From assembly GCA_022496205.1 (NCBI GenBank), contig WTXD01000022.1:62001-126000 (forward strand): a DNA stretch of 64,000 nt, read 5' to 3'. The notes beneath the pieces were generated by a model, which ran no database searches, was not told the DNA's origin, and worked only from the letters and a program-made list of their open reading frames with translations. The DNA comes from Gloeopeniophorella convolvens (lineage: Eukaryota; Basidiomycota; Agaricomycetes; Russulales). Below are positions 46,625 through 57,408 of the stretch, in pieces; position 1 is the first letter of the stretch; each line of letters starts with the position of its first letter. The position numbers and the translations under genes were made by a program.

Positions 46625-47374
46625 ATGTCTGTCCCTTCCACCTCTTCTCCAAGCACACCGCCCCGACCAAAATCCTCGAACAAAGCTCTTCCGTCACCTT
46701 TACGTTCGTCCTCTCCGTCCCAATCTCAACCCTCAAGCGCACAGACATCGGCCACTATCACCGCTTCATCCCCGCGGCATGTTGCGAGCCCCGTAGCTTC
46801 ACCCGGGACGCCTCCTCTGGAGCGCTCAAAGACAAGGGCAAGAGACCTCCTGAGGAAGCACTATGGCCTGAATGTTGGACTTCCGACGCCTACCGGCCGT
46901 CCCATGGACCCAATGGACCTAGGCGAGCATGCGAGCGTGTTACCGTTTGACGCGACGCTGACGAAGCCCTAGACTCTCCTGCTTTCGACGCAAAGGCATA
47001 CTACGACCAACTTATCACTACAGCGTCACTCACGACCCTCTTAAAGAAAGAGAACGAACTTTTGACGGGTATGAGAGCGCATATATCAGGACAATTCGCC
47101 CTAACCCATCATCTCTCAGAAATGAGACAACTGGATGGCGAACGCCAATCCCTCGTCTACAACCACCACCACGAGCTCATTGATGCCACGGACACTATAT
47201 CGGCTGTGGGTAGATCCCCCGCGACTATCGCGAGGATATCTGACCCTTTTTCACTAGATGAGATCAAGGGCCGAATCTCTCGACTCGAACCTCGAGCTCC
47301 TCAAGGCCGCTTTTTCTGAGATATCCCGCCTGAGCGCCGAAGTTGCCATCGAGAATCCACACTCTTCTGATTGA
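46625..47374 (+). CDS. VPS51: VPS51 homologue, GARP tethering-complex subunit
   Basis: VPS51 links the GARP complex to the t-SNARE Tlg1 for endosome-to-Golgi retrieval. The Ser/Pro-rich N-terminus is followed by the family block RARDLLRKHYGL, PAFDAKAYYDQLI, SLTTLLKKENELLTEMRQLD, GERQSLVYNHHHELIDATDT and MRSRAESLDSNLELLKAAFS, ending EISRLSAEVAIENPHSSD. Four exons are required, with introns at about 46920-46968, 47069-47120 and 47206-47257. The first intron seems to use a GC donor (GCGAGC), giving PMDPMDL-DSPAFD when removed. At roughly 195-205 residues it is a short Vps51, as in yeast, rather than the long animal form. Confidence 0.86.
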
Positions 47375-47589
47375 CCTGTACTATGCTAGTGCTATAGCCC
47401 GCTCATGTACCAATCCCTCGGGCTATGTGGTGGGCTTCAAGGCGTCCCTTATAATCAACCCGAGCTGATTATCTCTTCTTGGTAAAACTGTCTCTCATCA
47501 AGCTTGCTTGTGCTCTCAACCCAAAGACTGATTGTCGCAGCCTAGCCCAGCTGGAATCAGGATCGTTGCTGATTTGCACGATTAGAGGC

Positions 47590-48592
47590 TCACCTCATCT
47601 GCTCGTCGCAGTAGTCACGAATTTCCTGGTAGTGCTTCAAGCGATGCCGTCGGTGCATCAATGTCAGCATGGCGCATGTCGAGGCCATGGCTACCGGTCG
47701 GCCGTGAATGCTTGACTCTGTCGCATAGGATGGATACTTACCAAGAACAATGGCTAGAGTCGTGGTTGCGTACTGCCACAGCACGACATCGAACGGCTCT
47801 TCAGGCGCGTTGGCACATACGTTCTGAAGACAATTGTACTGGCTCCCGTCTTAGACTCTGCCTATCATTTGAACGATACTGTACTCACCGACCGACAGTC
47901 TCGATGGTACTGACATGGCTGCCCGACCGTTCGTAGCGACTCGCACATGTTTGTTGCCGTGTTGCAAAAGAAGCGTGCCGTCTGGCAATTGTCGCGCGTG
48001 ATGGTGTTTGTATATCCGACGCCAGCAGCGTCGACGTCGGCATAAGTGCTGACCTCAAATACGCAAGGCTGAGTTTCAGACGCGTTGGCGTACCTTGAAG
48101 TGGCCGAGGTCAGCACTTTCCTGGAAACAGACAAGGCGGTACGCACGTGCAAAGAGAACGCAGACAGATGGAGCCATTGAAATTGTGATAGTCGGTCAAC
48201 TCTAGAGTGTTTGGGGGCTCGCACTGGTCATCGCGGTTAAATTGACAGGGCTGGCCAACTGCCGCGAGTGGGCGACAGGTATCACCCTCGTCCGGGCAAA
48301 AGGTCCCCGCGGGGCACAGCGCTGGCGGTGTCTGGCCCATGCGGTAGCCAAACGGATATTCTTCACGACGGCATTGACGGGGAACGCATGTCCCATTCGT
48401 GGATCCCGAACAGAACGTCTGCGCGTCGCAGTCGCTTTCGAACTTTCGTGTACCAGGATCGAGGTGGTTAGCCGTGACTAGGCACGGTTGTCCGATAGCG
48501 GACGATGGGCCGGAAGAATCTAGGACGGCGAAGGCTGGGGCGGCCAGCCAGCAAGGTAGCCAGACAAACGCAACCGTGTCCAAGAGTCGCAT
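47590..48592 (-). CDS. Cysteine-rich secreted-ectodomain, single-span membrane protein (unknown function)
   Basis: Not a family I can name. Four exons are read from a start at 48592 to TGA at 47590, joined at about 48143/48096, 47908/47856 and 47738/47694. A signal peptide (DTVAFVWLPCWLAAPAFA) leads an ectodomain with many cysteines in repeated AxGQPCxxxxDxxC-type units: SAIGQPCLV, AAVGQPCQFNRDDQC and RTVGQPCQYHRDC. CPAGTFC-like stretches resemble small disulphide-rich modules. The C-terminal part has one hydrophobic span (QYATTTLAIVLAMASTCAML) and a short basic cytoplasmic tail (RRHRLKHYQEIRDYCDEQMR). A cell-surface protein of the plasma membrane or secretory pathway is likely. Confidence 0.72.
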
Positions 48593-48807
48593 GCTTGATT
48601 CTGTTGCTGGAGCGTAGCTTGCTTGGATGGCATTTTGAATCTAGGTGCTGATTCAATCCGACGGGCGGAATCAATATACGACAAAGCCTGCTAGTCTCAA
48701 TGATGAATGACTCGAGCCGAGAGGTCGGTGGTCACCCCGTTGTCATTCAAAGTAGTATGGAAAGCCGGATACAGGTCTTACATCCTACAACCGACAATGT
48801 TACCGAG

Positions 48808-49687
48808 TCAAGCCTTTCTTGGCCTTTCCACCTTGACGCCGTCCAGGAACACGTCCACCTTTTCATCGTAGAATGCGACAAGGCCCTTGATTTCCGAGCA
48901 CTCTGGAATTGGCGCGCGGTACCACCACACGAGGCCTTCCTTCTTCCCCGATGGTAGATTGACGTCGTAATAATTCGCAATCCCCTGTAGCATGGAGTCA
49001 ATCCCTGAGCTCGCCAATGAACAGAGGGACGCGTACCTTGTAAGGGCAGCCAGTCGTCAACTTGGACTGGGTAAACAAGTCGAGGCGCACGTCGCTCTTG
49101 GGTATGTACGTTCGTACGGGAAGACCCGTCTCAAACAAGAGGCGCGGCTTGGTCGTGTTGGCCACCTCGACACCATCAATCTCGACGCGGACATGGCGTG
49201 AGGACTGTTGCACATCCACTCGCTGTGCATTCCGACTGTCAGCCCTAGCCCTAGTCTCACCGTCAAATCCACCCACCTTGTAGGGATCCTTGGGGTGATA
49301 GTAAAACTCCTCATCCTCTTCCAGCCAAGCATCCGCCTTGTCGAACGTCACCTTGACGAAGTCCTTCAGGTCCCCTTCGGTGTGAACAATCACAGCAGCT
49401 TCTGCCGTGCGGTCCGCCACCGTAAGATCAAAAGTCGTCAACTTGTCACCCTGCTTGGGGTTGCGCAGGAACTCCTCGGGGACGTCAGACTTGTGAAAGT
49501 AGTAGTAGGGAAAGTACGAGTGTTCCCAGCTGCCAGACCCCAGTGAGTCAGAGCCATCGAGAACGTCACGCCCCACTCACACTAGCTTGGCCTTGCGCGT
49601 GTCGACGATATACTCTCCGCCAAACAAGACGCGGACGCGCCTCTGGGCGTTCTCGGTGTATCCAGCGGGTGGGAATGGAATGGGCAT
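48808..49687 (-). CDS. DUF427 domain protein (tandem DUF427 halves)
   Basis: DUF427 proteins are small beta-barrel-like proteins of unknown activity in bacteria and fungi. First half: RVRVLFGGEYIVDTRKAKLV, WEHSYFPYYYF, then VTFDKADAWLEEDEEFYYHP. Second half: HVRVEIDGVEVANTTKPRLL, FETGLPVRTYIPKSDVRLDL, NYYDVNLPSGKKEGLVWWYR and GLVAFYDEKVDVFLDGVKVE, where the WWYR and AFYDEKVDVFLDG blocks are typical. Four exons; introns lie at about 49530-49580, 49224-49276 and 48986-49037. The ATG at 49687 is favoured. An in-frame ATG at 49756 would add 23 residues, rich in Arg/Ser/Leu, that could be a mitochondrial presequence. Confidence 0.84.
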
Positions 49688-49946
49688 CTTGTGAGAGAGA
49701 CTTGCGACAGAGCGCACTGGGATCAGTTGCGCCAGGCGGTGGCTGCCTTTAAGCATGCCGTCCCCGAGAATAAACCCGGTATGGCTTATCCATCGTAGGC
49801 TTCCGTGACGAACGATTGGTCATAAGACAGGAGAGTGCTGAGAAATGCAGGAGGGAGCGGCGCAGCACCAACTCCGGATTCGGCGTCTCTCCACTCAAAA
49901 TGCGATTTCTGCACGTCCTAGGGCAGTATAAGCATAATTTCAACAT

Positions 49947-50065
49947 GCATTAATGGGGTAGTGGTAACCTGGGTCGTTGCCACTTTATGGGTCACGTGAC
50001 CGCGTAGTCACTACCCTAATAGTACTAACTTCGACCCGCCCTGGGTTCGATTCCCAGTTAATGCA
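49947..50065 (+). tRNA. tRNA-Gly(GCC) with a 48-nt intron
   Basis: The acceptor stem is 7 bp perfect (GCATTAA with TTAATGC) and the discriminator is A at 50065. The D stem is GGGT/ACCT, the anticodon stem GGTCG/CGACC, and the T stem CTGGG/CCCAG with loop TTCGATT. The anticodon GCC is at 49979-49981 and the intron sits at the canonical place after position 37 (49983-50030). A TTTTT terminator follows at about 50070. The intron contains a 12-bp palindrome (49990-50001) centred on CACGTG that can form a hairpin. Confidence 0.95.
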
Positions 50066-50554
50066 TACATTTTTGTTAGCCTTGGGTTATGATGAAACAG
50101 GCGTAGGCACGTACAACAGTGTGCTCATATAGATGAAGTGTGTGTTGAGGCAATGGATTGATACTGAGGGGATGGGATTCAGCGTCGAGCGACGAGAGCT
50201 GGCACCATAGGCAAGTAGGGGAGGGGGAAAGGAGGACAAGCCCGGAGTCTGAGAGCATCTCGCATTAAGTACATACCATCCTCATGCATTCCAATCCTCG
50301 ATTGGGTGCTGCACGTCGAGGCATCGAATGGAATTGGCCTGATCAGCAATGCGTTCCAACAGCAATCCTGATCAAGTAGCAAGAGCTACTCGATAAGATT
50401 GCTTCCATGCTGCAGAAGAGGTGGAGTCGAAGCACTATGTAAGGGCTCGAGTCGAGCGCCGAATGAACGCTGAGCCGCGGAACGACGGACCGCAATTGTC
50501 GAATTGATGTTTCGCCGTTCCCGAACCTGAGCGCCTTGGCCACGGCTTCGCGAC
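50066..50554. other. Intergenic, tRNA-Gly to metallophosphatase gene
   Basis: No gene, repeat or RNA was recognised beyond the tRNA terminator. The part next to 50555 is the phosphatase upstream region. Confidence 0.5.
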
Positions 50555-51991
50555 ATGCCACTCCGTCCTAGCCGTGCCTCGGCGATTGGCTTCATATGCC
50601 TCGCGGTCATCATTGTTCTATTCCTATACTCTCGCAGCGTTGACGAGTCCCAGCATATACCCCAAGAAACCCCTCATGATCGTATACCACGCTCGACCAG
50701 GATCGTCGCAGTTGGAGACCTGCATGGAGACATTGGGAATGCTCAGAAGGTCCTAGAGATGGCACATGTTGTAGACTCGCACGGAAAGTGGTCTGGCCAA
50801 GTAGACGTCTTTGTGCAGACCGGAGACATCATTGATCGGTACGTGCTCCGTACTGCTGCGTGGCCGCACGTTGAATCCGGGAATGTAGAGGCGACGACAC
50901 TATCAAACTGTTCGACTGGATGGAAGACCTGCGCTCGCAGGCGTACGGCGTCGGTGGGCGTGTTCTCTCCCATCTTGGGAATCATGAGTGGATGAATGCC
51001 ATTGGTGAGCGCCGCTTTGCCCGGACTATCGCATATCGACTCTGGCCATAGCTGACTCTTGTGCACAGGCGACTGGAGGTTTGTACACTACCTTCAGTGA
51101 TCGAATCCATCTTAAATTATAAGACAGATATGTCCACGAGAGCGAAATCAAGACCTTTGGCGGTGTCGAAGAGCGGCAGGCAGTACTCTCGACCGGCCGA
51201 GTCGGACGCGCCTGGGCCGCAAACTATACGACGACTTCTCGCCTTCCCCTCCATCCCTCACTCGGCGCGCCAAACGACGACTTTCCTCCTCCCTCTGGCG
51301 CGGAAGCCAGTAAGCTGTCCTCACCGCTCTCACATGCCGCCTACTCTTTCGTGCACGGCGGGCTCTCCCCTGCGTACCCGCAACTCACACCGTTCCCTTC
51401 GAATATCAACAATATTGGACACTCGCTCCTGCGAAAGCTGCAGCATCGTGTTCAACCGCCGCCGCACCCGCCACACAAGTATCCCGGAATCCCTCCTAGC
51501 GCGACGCGCGAAGAGCACGCACTCTACGAATCAGATGGCCCTCTCTGGTACCGTGGATGGGCATTGAACGGCGAGACCAAGGTGTGTAGAGAGGTCGGCG
51601 CCGTGCTGGAAAAGACTGGCACGAGAAGGATGATAATGGGTCACACTCCGGACTTTGAGGTGCGTTGTGATGCTTTACCCGGGCCTAAGATAAAAGCGAA
51701 CGTCTACGTAGAAAATCGTATCGCGTTGTGACGGAAAGATCATCATTATCGATACTGGTAAGTGTTCGATGTCATATCTTGCGGGTTAGCGCACTGATAG
51801 GTGTCTAAGGTATCTCTCATGCCTATGGTGGCGCGCTATCCGCGCTGAGCGTAGAATATACCCTCGAGCCCGTCGCGTCCCTTTCGCCCTCAGAGAAGAA
51901 GTGGCAAGAGCGTGAGGTCATAAAGGCACTGTATCCTGATCACTCAGTAGTCCTGGTCGATGAAGAGAGAGATGTGTTTGGGGACATATAG
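50555..51991 (+). CDS. Calcineurin-like metallophosphatase with N-terminal membrane anchor
   Basis: A protein of the PPP/Shewanella-like phosphatase group. The two-metal site motifs are all present: VAVGDLHGD (GDxHG), TGDIIDRGDD (GDxxDRG), LGNHEWMN (GNHE) and MGHTPDFE (GH). Six exons with consistent phases give 389 residues: 50555-50838, 50889-51004, 51069-51078, 51128-51659, 51712-51757 and 51810-51991. Exon 3 is only 10 bases and codes the core of GDWR. One hydrophobic segment (AIGFICLAVIIVLFLYS, residues about 10-27) is a signal anchor, so the catalytic domain probably faces the lumen or outside. The substrate is unknown. The C-terminal part, IIIIDTGISHAYGGALSAL, is typical of the group. 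Confidence 0.86.
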
Positions 51992-52311
51992 AATGTACGT
52001 AACGCACAACCTTGGCCGACGCTTTGCAACACTGGATATATTCTCGGCCCTCGCTGGTGTGCCTCAGAGTAAATGGAGAGTAAACAGTCGGCGGACATCG
52101 GGTCAACAAACGGACTGGCGCAGGTAATGATGTCATTGGGCGATCGCCTGAGCAAGTCAAGATGGATCCGCTCGTCAGCGCTGCCCAGCCCAGCCCAAAG
52201 CCACCTCGAGCCCAACTATAAAATCGGGCGTGCTCCGCTCACCTCCACCTCCATCCGCCTTCTTATCTTCACACTCCCCTCCCCATAAAACCAGGGCAGA
52301 AGCTGCGACAC
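51992..52311. other. Intergenic, metallophosphatase to coiled-coil protein gene
   Basis: Short spacer holding the upstream region of the next gene. A TATAAAA at about 52218-52224 lies some 90 bases before its start codon and is a plausible TATA box. Confidence 0.5.
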
Positions 52312-53664
52312 ATGTTCAATTTCTTCTCGAGCGATCGCAAGTCCGGACCTAACCCCGATCCTACCAATGAATCTACAGCCAGTCTATCTGAAACAGAGTT
52401 CCCTGGAGGGCCGTCTCCTGACACCTCCTTCTCGTCTCCCCGCCGCGAGTCCCCTGGCATGCGAGATCAGCCTCTGAGCAACGGCCCGCAGGGCGGGCCT
52501 GGAGCTGACGCCACGCACAACTCCCCTGGGGTTGCCGACAGGGCCCGGTCCTCGAGGGTCGCGCCTCGGTCCCCGCTTGCGACCCAGCAGGACTTTGGTG
52601 GTGCTCAGCCCCCCCGGTCGTCCCCCAGTCTCCCCCCGCAGCCTCCACAGCACCCCGTCATCGCAGGCAAACCTGCCGCCACAGGAGGCTCCCCCGTCGC
52701 CCCTGTCCGCGTCAGGACGCCTAGCCCAGATTCGAAGCCTATTCTCAGAAACACAGCCGAGGCTCCCGTGAGCCATCCCCGCGAGCTGTCGGATGGCGCG
52801 CCGCCCGGCCCCAACAGCGCCGTCATCGCTGCGAGCAACGGGGCCGAGACCAAGTCCGGGACTCGCGCCCGGCGCTCGGGCTCCGTCGTGTCCCGGCGCT
52901 CGAATCGCAGTGTCCCGGCGGACAACTTGCAAGGGAGCACGTTCGCCAACGGCGCGGCGACTGCCACTTCCGAGCCTCCTGACGTGCACCCGATGGTCCA
53001 TGAGCGCATGGCGAGCGCGGAGAACGAGCTGGCGGCGAAAGACAGGGCGGTGATCCACAAAGAAGAACGTATGCACGACCATTACATCGTTCGTGGGGTA
53101 GAATGCTGATACTCTGAGCGCAGACGGTCTCGGTCGTAAGTTGTCCAAGGTCGTGCGGAGCGAGGGCAAGGCCGAGAAGGCCGCTCTGCAGGTCGCCATG
53201 AAGGAACTGGCAGAACTTCAGAAAATGCAAAAGGCATCCATCAAGGTGCGCTAGCGTCTGCTTTTGACCAAGCATTCCGTTTCTCAATCTATTACAGGAG
53301 GAATCTACGTCTCATTCGAAGCATTCGCGCGCGCTCAGCGACGCACATAAGGCCGAGATGGATCTGCTTGCTGCGCGCAACGTCAACGAACGCGAGCAAA
53401 CGAGCCTGCGCTCCGCCGAGGAGGCTCTGGAGGCAAGCCGCAGGCACGCGCGTGAGACGACCGAGATGCTCCGAGAGAAGATGGAGGAGGTCGAGCGCCT
53501 CAGGGCGTACAAACAAATGGACGACAGAGAGCGCGTGCTCAAGGTGAAAGGTCTCGTCGGCGATGTGAGTTCCTGGCTTGCATCACCTTGTCAACTGTGC
53601 CCTGATGGGACTTGCGTCATCACAGGAGAAACGGGGTCTCAGCAGGATTCTCGGATCCGCATAA
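52312..53664 (+). CDS. Coiled-coil protein with long disordered N-terminus (unknown function)
   Basis: Not recognised. Four exons (52312-53068, 53124-53245, 53298-53564, 53626-53664) give 394 residues. Residues 1 to about 225 are Ser/Pro/Gly-rich and lack hydrophobic structure. A Lys/Arg-Ser patch reads RARRSGSVVSRRSNRS. From about residue 230 to 375 the heptad-like, Glu/Lys/Ala-rich sequence (VHERMASAENELAAKDRAVI, ALQVAMKELAELQKMQKA, AHKAEMDLLAARNVNEREQT, TTEMLREKMEEVERLRAYKQ) predicts a long coiled coil. The short last exon reads EKRGLSRILGSA. A structural or cytoskeletal role is possible but unsupported. Confidence 0.72.
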
Positions 53665-53842
53665 TGGCTTCGCCTCTCACTATCCTCCGAAACAACACCT
53701 TTTGCATACCCTTATCCTATGGTCTCTTATGTAATTCAAAACAAGGCTGCGTATTCTGTTCTATATGCTCTATCAATAGTCCAATACAATCACAAGTGCT
53801 ATGATATAGTATCTCCACATAGTACACGACGCACACTTTAGT

Positions 53843-56136
53843 CTATGTATCATCCTGAGTCACCAGCAGCGGGCGCTCCTCCTCACTCTGGGTGCTGTAC
53901 TTTCTCACTAGTCGCGACGTGAGCGCCCCGCCGTCCAGTTCTACGACCTCCTCTATGATGGCGTACCCGCCAATCTTTGGCAGCAGGACAATCCATACGT
54001 AATAGTACACGGCGCAGAGCTTGGCGAAGGCAGTGTTAGTCAGATCGAAACGTAGCAGGTTGAACGGATACGTACAAGGAGTAGGGCTATGCCCACGACG
54101 CAATACCTATTCGCACAGTACGAGTTAGACCCACCAATTCTACTCGAGTTAGGCATAATTACTCACATGGCATACCAGAAGGATACGTCTGCGTGCCCCT
54201 CTTCCGGTGGTACCCTGCCACGCAGGTATATCAGCACTCCTAATACCAGAAAAGAGATGGAGATGCATACCATGGCATCACGAGCAAGAATATACATTTG
54301 ACGAGCCACAAGGTGATCGCGATGTTCCACACTTGGAAAGGAGACTTTGGCAGGCCATCGCGGGCCCGGCGCGCACGAAGTCGCCAGAGCCCCACGGCCG
54401 CTGCCGCGTCAAACACCTGAGAGAACGCGTAAGACCACTGCACACCCCGGAGACGGAGGGAAGCGCCTACAAGATGAGGGTATGATGCCAGGTCCAGCAG
54501 AAAGTTGAATGCATCCCGCGCGGGGAGTGCCGAGATGACAAGCACAGTAAGCGCATACTTCAGCGCGACCGGCCCCAGCGGGGTCCCGAAAGGCCGCGTA
54601 GACGCAAAGAAGGTCGGGTAGGGAAGCAGCCCCTGGCGAGCGACCTCGCGCAGGACACGTGCTTGGCCGACGGTCTGCGGTGCATACATGTCAGATCGCC
54701 CAGAGGGCGCTCTGATTCACTAAGAACGGCACTGACCACAGCGATCTGTGAAGGGAGACAGCGATAAGAATAGGGCGGGATGCCGAGAGCGCATGTGAAG
54801 GTGGACTGACGATATTCCCAACGCAGCTTAGCGCGACCAGGACGGGGAGAATCTTCGACGCCCAATGTCCACCAAATACATGTTGAAAGAACAGGGCCCC
54901 GACTAGCTGTCCGGACCCCTTTATCTCGTCGATAGGGACTGCAGCGATGTACGCCACGTTCACAGTGATGAAGAGGACCATCACTATCCCCAGCGAGATG
55001 AAGCCGGCGTTCCGGACAGTGCGCACAGGACTGTTGCCCTTTACCTCCCCGAGCACGTTGAAGGCGTTGTGCCAACCGACGTACGCAAAGTTCGTTTTGA
55101 CGAGCCCCACCGCGAGGGCATTAGGATTGCTACTGCTCCCTTCCCAGATATTGTGGAAATTTGCGAACGGGTCGGAGATGCGAGTGAATCCGGCGAGCAC
55201 AGCAACACCTGTAAGGGCGACGCTGGAGATATCTCTGAGTCCTCGGCCCTTTTGGAAGGATTGAATACTTACAATGCCAAGGAGAGAACCTTGAAGACGC
55301 TGAAGGCATTGACAGCCCTAAGTGACCATTTGGTAGAGACGGCAACAACTGAGCGCCAAGTGAGACATGTAGTCAAGTCAACGCCATACAGACCACTGTA
55401 CCTCCCACGCTAAATGTGGCCACACTAAGAGCAGTGGCCGTCTGGCTGAACTCCGTGATGGGTATATTGAAAAGTGATAACGTATACTGCGCGAATACAA
55501 CGGAGTTGGTGGCACTAAAACTAATGACGAGCGAATTTCGTCAGTGAAACACTAATGCGCGATTAGACGAAGAACGTACGAAAGGAGAACAGCGGTGATG
55601 GCAAAGGTGGTCGGCACGAAGAAACGCGGCCGCGGGTAGGCTTGTTCGAGAAAGACGACCTCGGCACCGGATCGTCGAGGAAAGAAACTTGCGAGTTCGG
55701 TGTAGCAAAGCAGCGCGACTAGGGGACGGTAAGATAATGGAGACCGTAGCAGCTCAGTGCTCTCGCACCAAACGAGAACATTGGAGCAATGAACCAGAAG
55801 CTCAGAGAGAGCCCTATTGAGCCGACAGAGTTCAGGATGGCACCCGGCACAGAGAAGATTCCGGATCCTAGAAGCTGCCCGAGGTCGAGCATCACGGAAG
55901 AGAGCAGTGTCACTTCACGGCCCAGAGGATTGACCTAAGGTCGAGAGGCCCATGGGTCAACGCCAACCAACCGAATAGTATATGTGAGCGCACACCTTCT
56001 CCACAGGTGCGCCAGTGGTTGGTTCAGCTTCCGAAGTGACCTCGTCGACCGACTGAACCTCAACATCGACGGCAGGCTTCGCCAGAGGGGTAGCTGGGTG
56101 GTTATCGCCAGGCGTGGACGCGAAAGAGCCTGGCAT
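53843..56136 (-). CDS. Amino-acid permease, APC superfamily (LAT / MUP1-like)
   Basis: A 12-span amino-acid transporter. The N-terminal cytosolic leader starts at 56136 (MPGSFASTPGDNHPATPLAK). The hallmark first span follows as LLSSVMLDLGQLLGSGIFSV, with the unwound GSGIF substrate motif. Later pieces include RRSGAEVVFLEQAYPRP, PNALAVGLVKTNFAYVGWHN, VLGEVKGNSPVRTVRNAGFI, SKILPVLVALSCVGNIVS and VAREVLR...QGLLPYPTFFAS on the minus strand around 54640-54700. The end reads YSTQSEEERPLLVTQDDT before TAG at 53843. About ten short introns interrupt it; I have not fixed every boundary. High-affinity methionine permeases (MUP1/MUP3) and LAT-type exchangers share this pattern. The substrate cannot be told from sequence. 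Confidence 0.85.
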
Positions 56137-56565
56137 GATTGGGAGCCGAAAAGGGCGAAAGGGCCGCCCGAGGAGAGTAGAACGACGTTATAAGCAAGGA
56201 TACCGTGTGTGACTGCATGTACGGGCTGAGGCATCCATATGAGATGTAAGCTGTATGCGGAGCATGCCATCCAGCGCGCTGATTGCGCGATGTGTGATCC
56301 ATTGATGACTGGGATATCGCTCCAGGCCGCCTTTATTATCAATCATCTCTCTATGGCGCGCGCAGCACTAATTTCTGGCTTTCGCTTGGGATGCAGGGGT
56401 ACCTGTCGTTGTAAAACTCTCGTAGGGAATGCAAGGGGAAGCCGCATCAATGTCTACCAGAGAGTCGGAAGCTCCAGTGTTCAATGGGACCGGGCCCGGG
56501 CATGCAACATTCCCACGATGCACGGAGATAACGCAGAGCCTCTCGCTAAGTTGGTCTCAAGCTAA
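56137..56565. other. Permease upstream region, no gene
   Basis: Runs from the permease start codon to the MITE. No coding region or RNA was recognised. Confidence 0.5.
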
Positions 56566-57251
56566 GGGCCTGATCGGTACGCCGGAATGGAATGGGTCGG
56601 AAAGGAAATCCCCCGCCAAAAAGCGTGGGAACCGGAAAGCGTCCGGAATGAGTCTGAGTCCCGTTTCCGACCTCCAACCCAACCCGACCCCAGAAAGCCC
56701 GGGAATCCCGGTCCGGGACGTCACCGAGTTGTCACGTCGCGCGTTTCGTCCTCCCCCGGCTCACTCCCACTTCTGCCTCACTCCACCCTTTGCTCTCTAG
56801 TTCTTGCATGCAAGACTCGACCCCAGCCTCTGCCTCCACCATGTAACAATGTGAAGCAAAATTGTGCAGTTGCAGATAAAGAAATGGCAGGCACATCATC
56901 ACTTTATGTACATTTTGGTTGTGTTTGGCCATTCAAGCCCTGGCTCCCAAAAACACATGTGATTGCCCCATTGTAAATCTACTAGATATAACCTACAGTC
57001 TTGTAGTATAAAGTGTATTATTGCCTCCTCTTTAACCATTTGTTCAGTAAAGGGATGTAGATCAGGTTCAGATGGTGGTAAGTAGTGGTAGATAACAGTG
57101 AGGCTCAGAAATACACCCAGTGACAGGTCTGTGACTACAGGTAACGACAAGTAACCATTTCCGGGTCGGGTTGTGTCGAACGGGAGTCGGAGAGTCACGT
57201 GCCATCCCATTCCAGTCCGACCCATTCCAGTCCGGCGTACCGATCAGGCCC
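56566..57251. mobile_element. Tourist-like MITE (PIF/Harbinger-type) with TAA target duplication
   Basis: A 686-bp element whose ends are inverted repeats starting GGGCCTGATCGGTACGCC. The similarity continues for about 45 bases (GGA(A/C)TGGAATGGGTCGGA). It is flanked on both sides by TAA (56563-56565 and 57252-57254), the 3-bp target duplication of PIF/Harbinger elements, and GGGCCTG-type ends are typical of that superfamily. No transposase is encoded, so it is non-autonomous. The well-matched ends suggest fairly recent insertion or conversion. Confidence 0.85.
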
Positions 57252-57408
57252 TAAATGGCCATACCGTGTGGCGCGCGTAGAGACATCGCGCAATGCGTTC
57301 TCTTTCCTAAGGTGCGTCGGTATTCATTGTCCCAGGGATAGATACAATTAAAAAAAAGTCAAGCGCAAAAGATACGGGCTATTTGATACACTTTCTCTCT
57401 GGCAGAGC

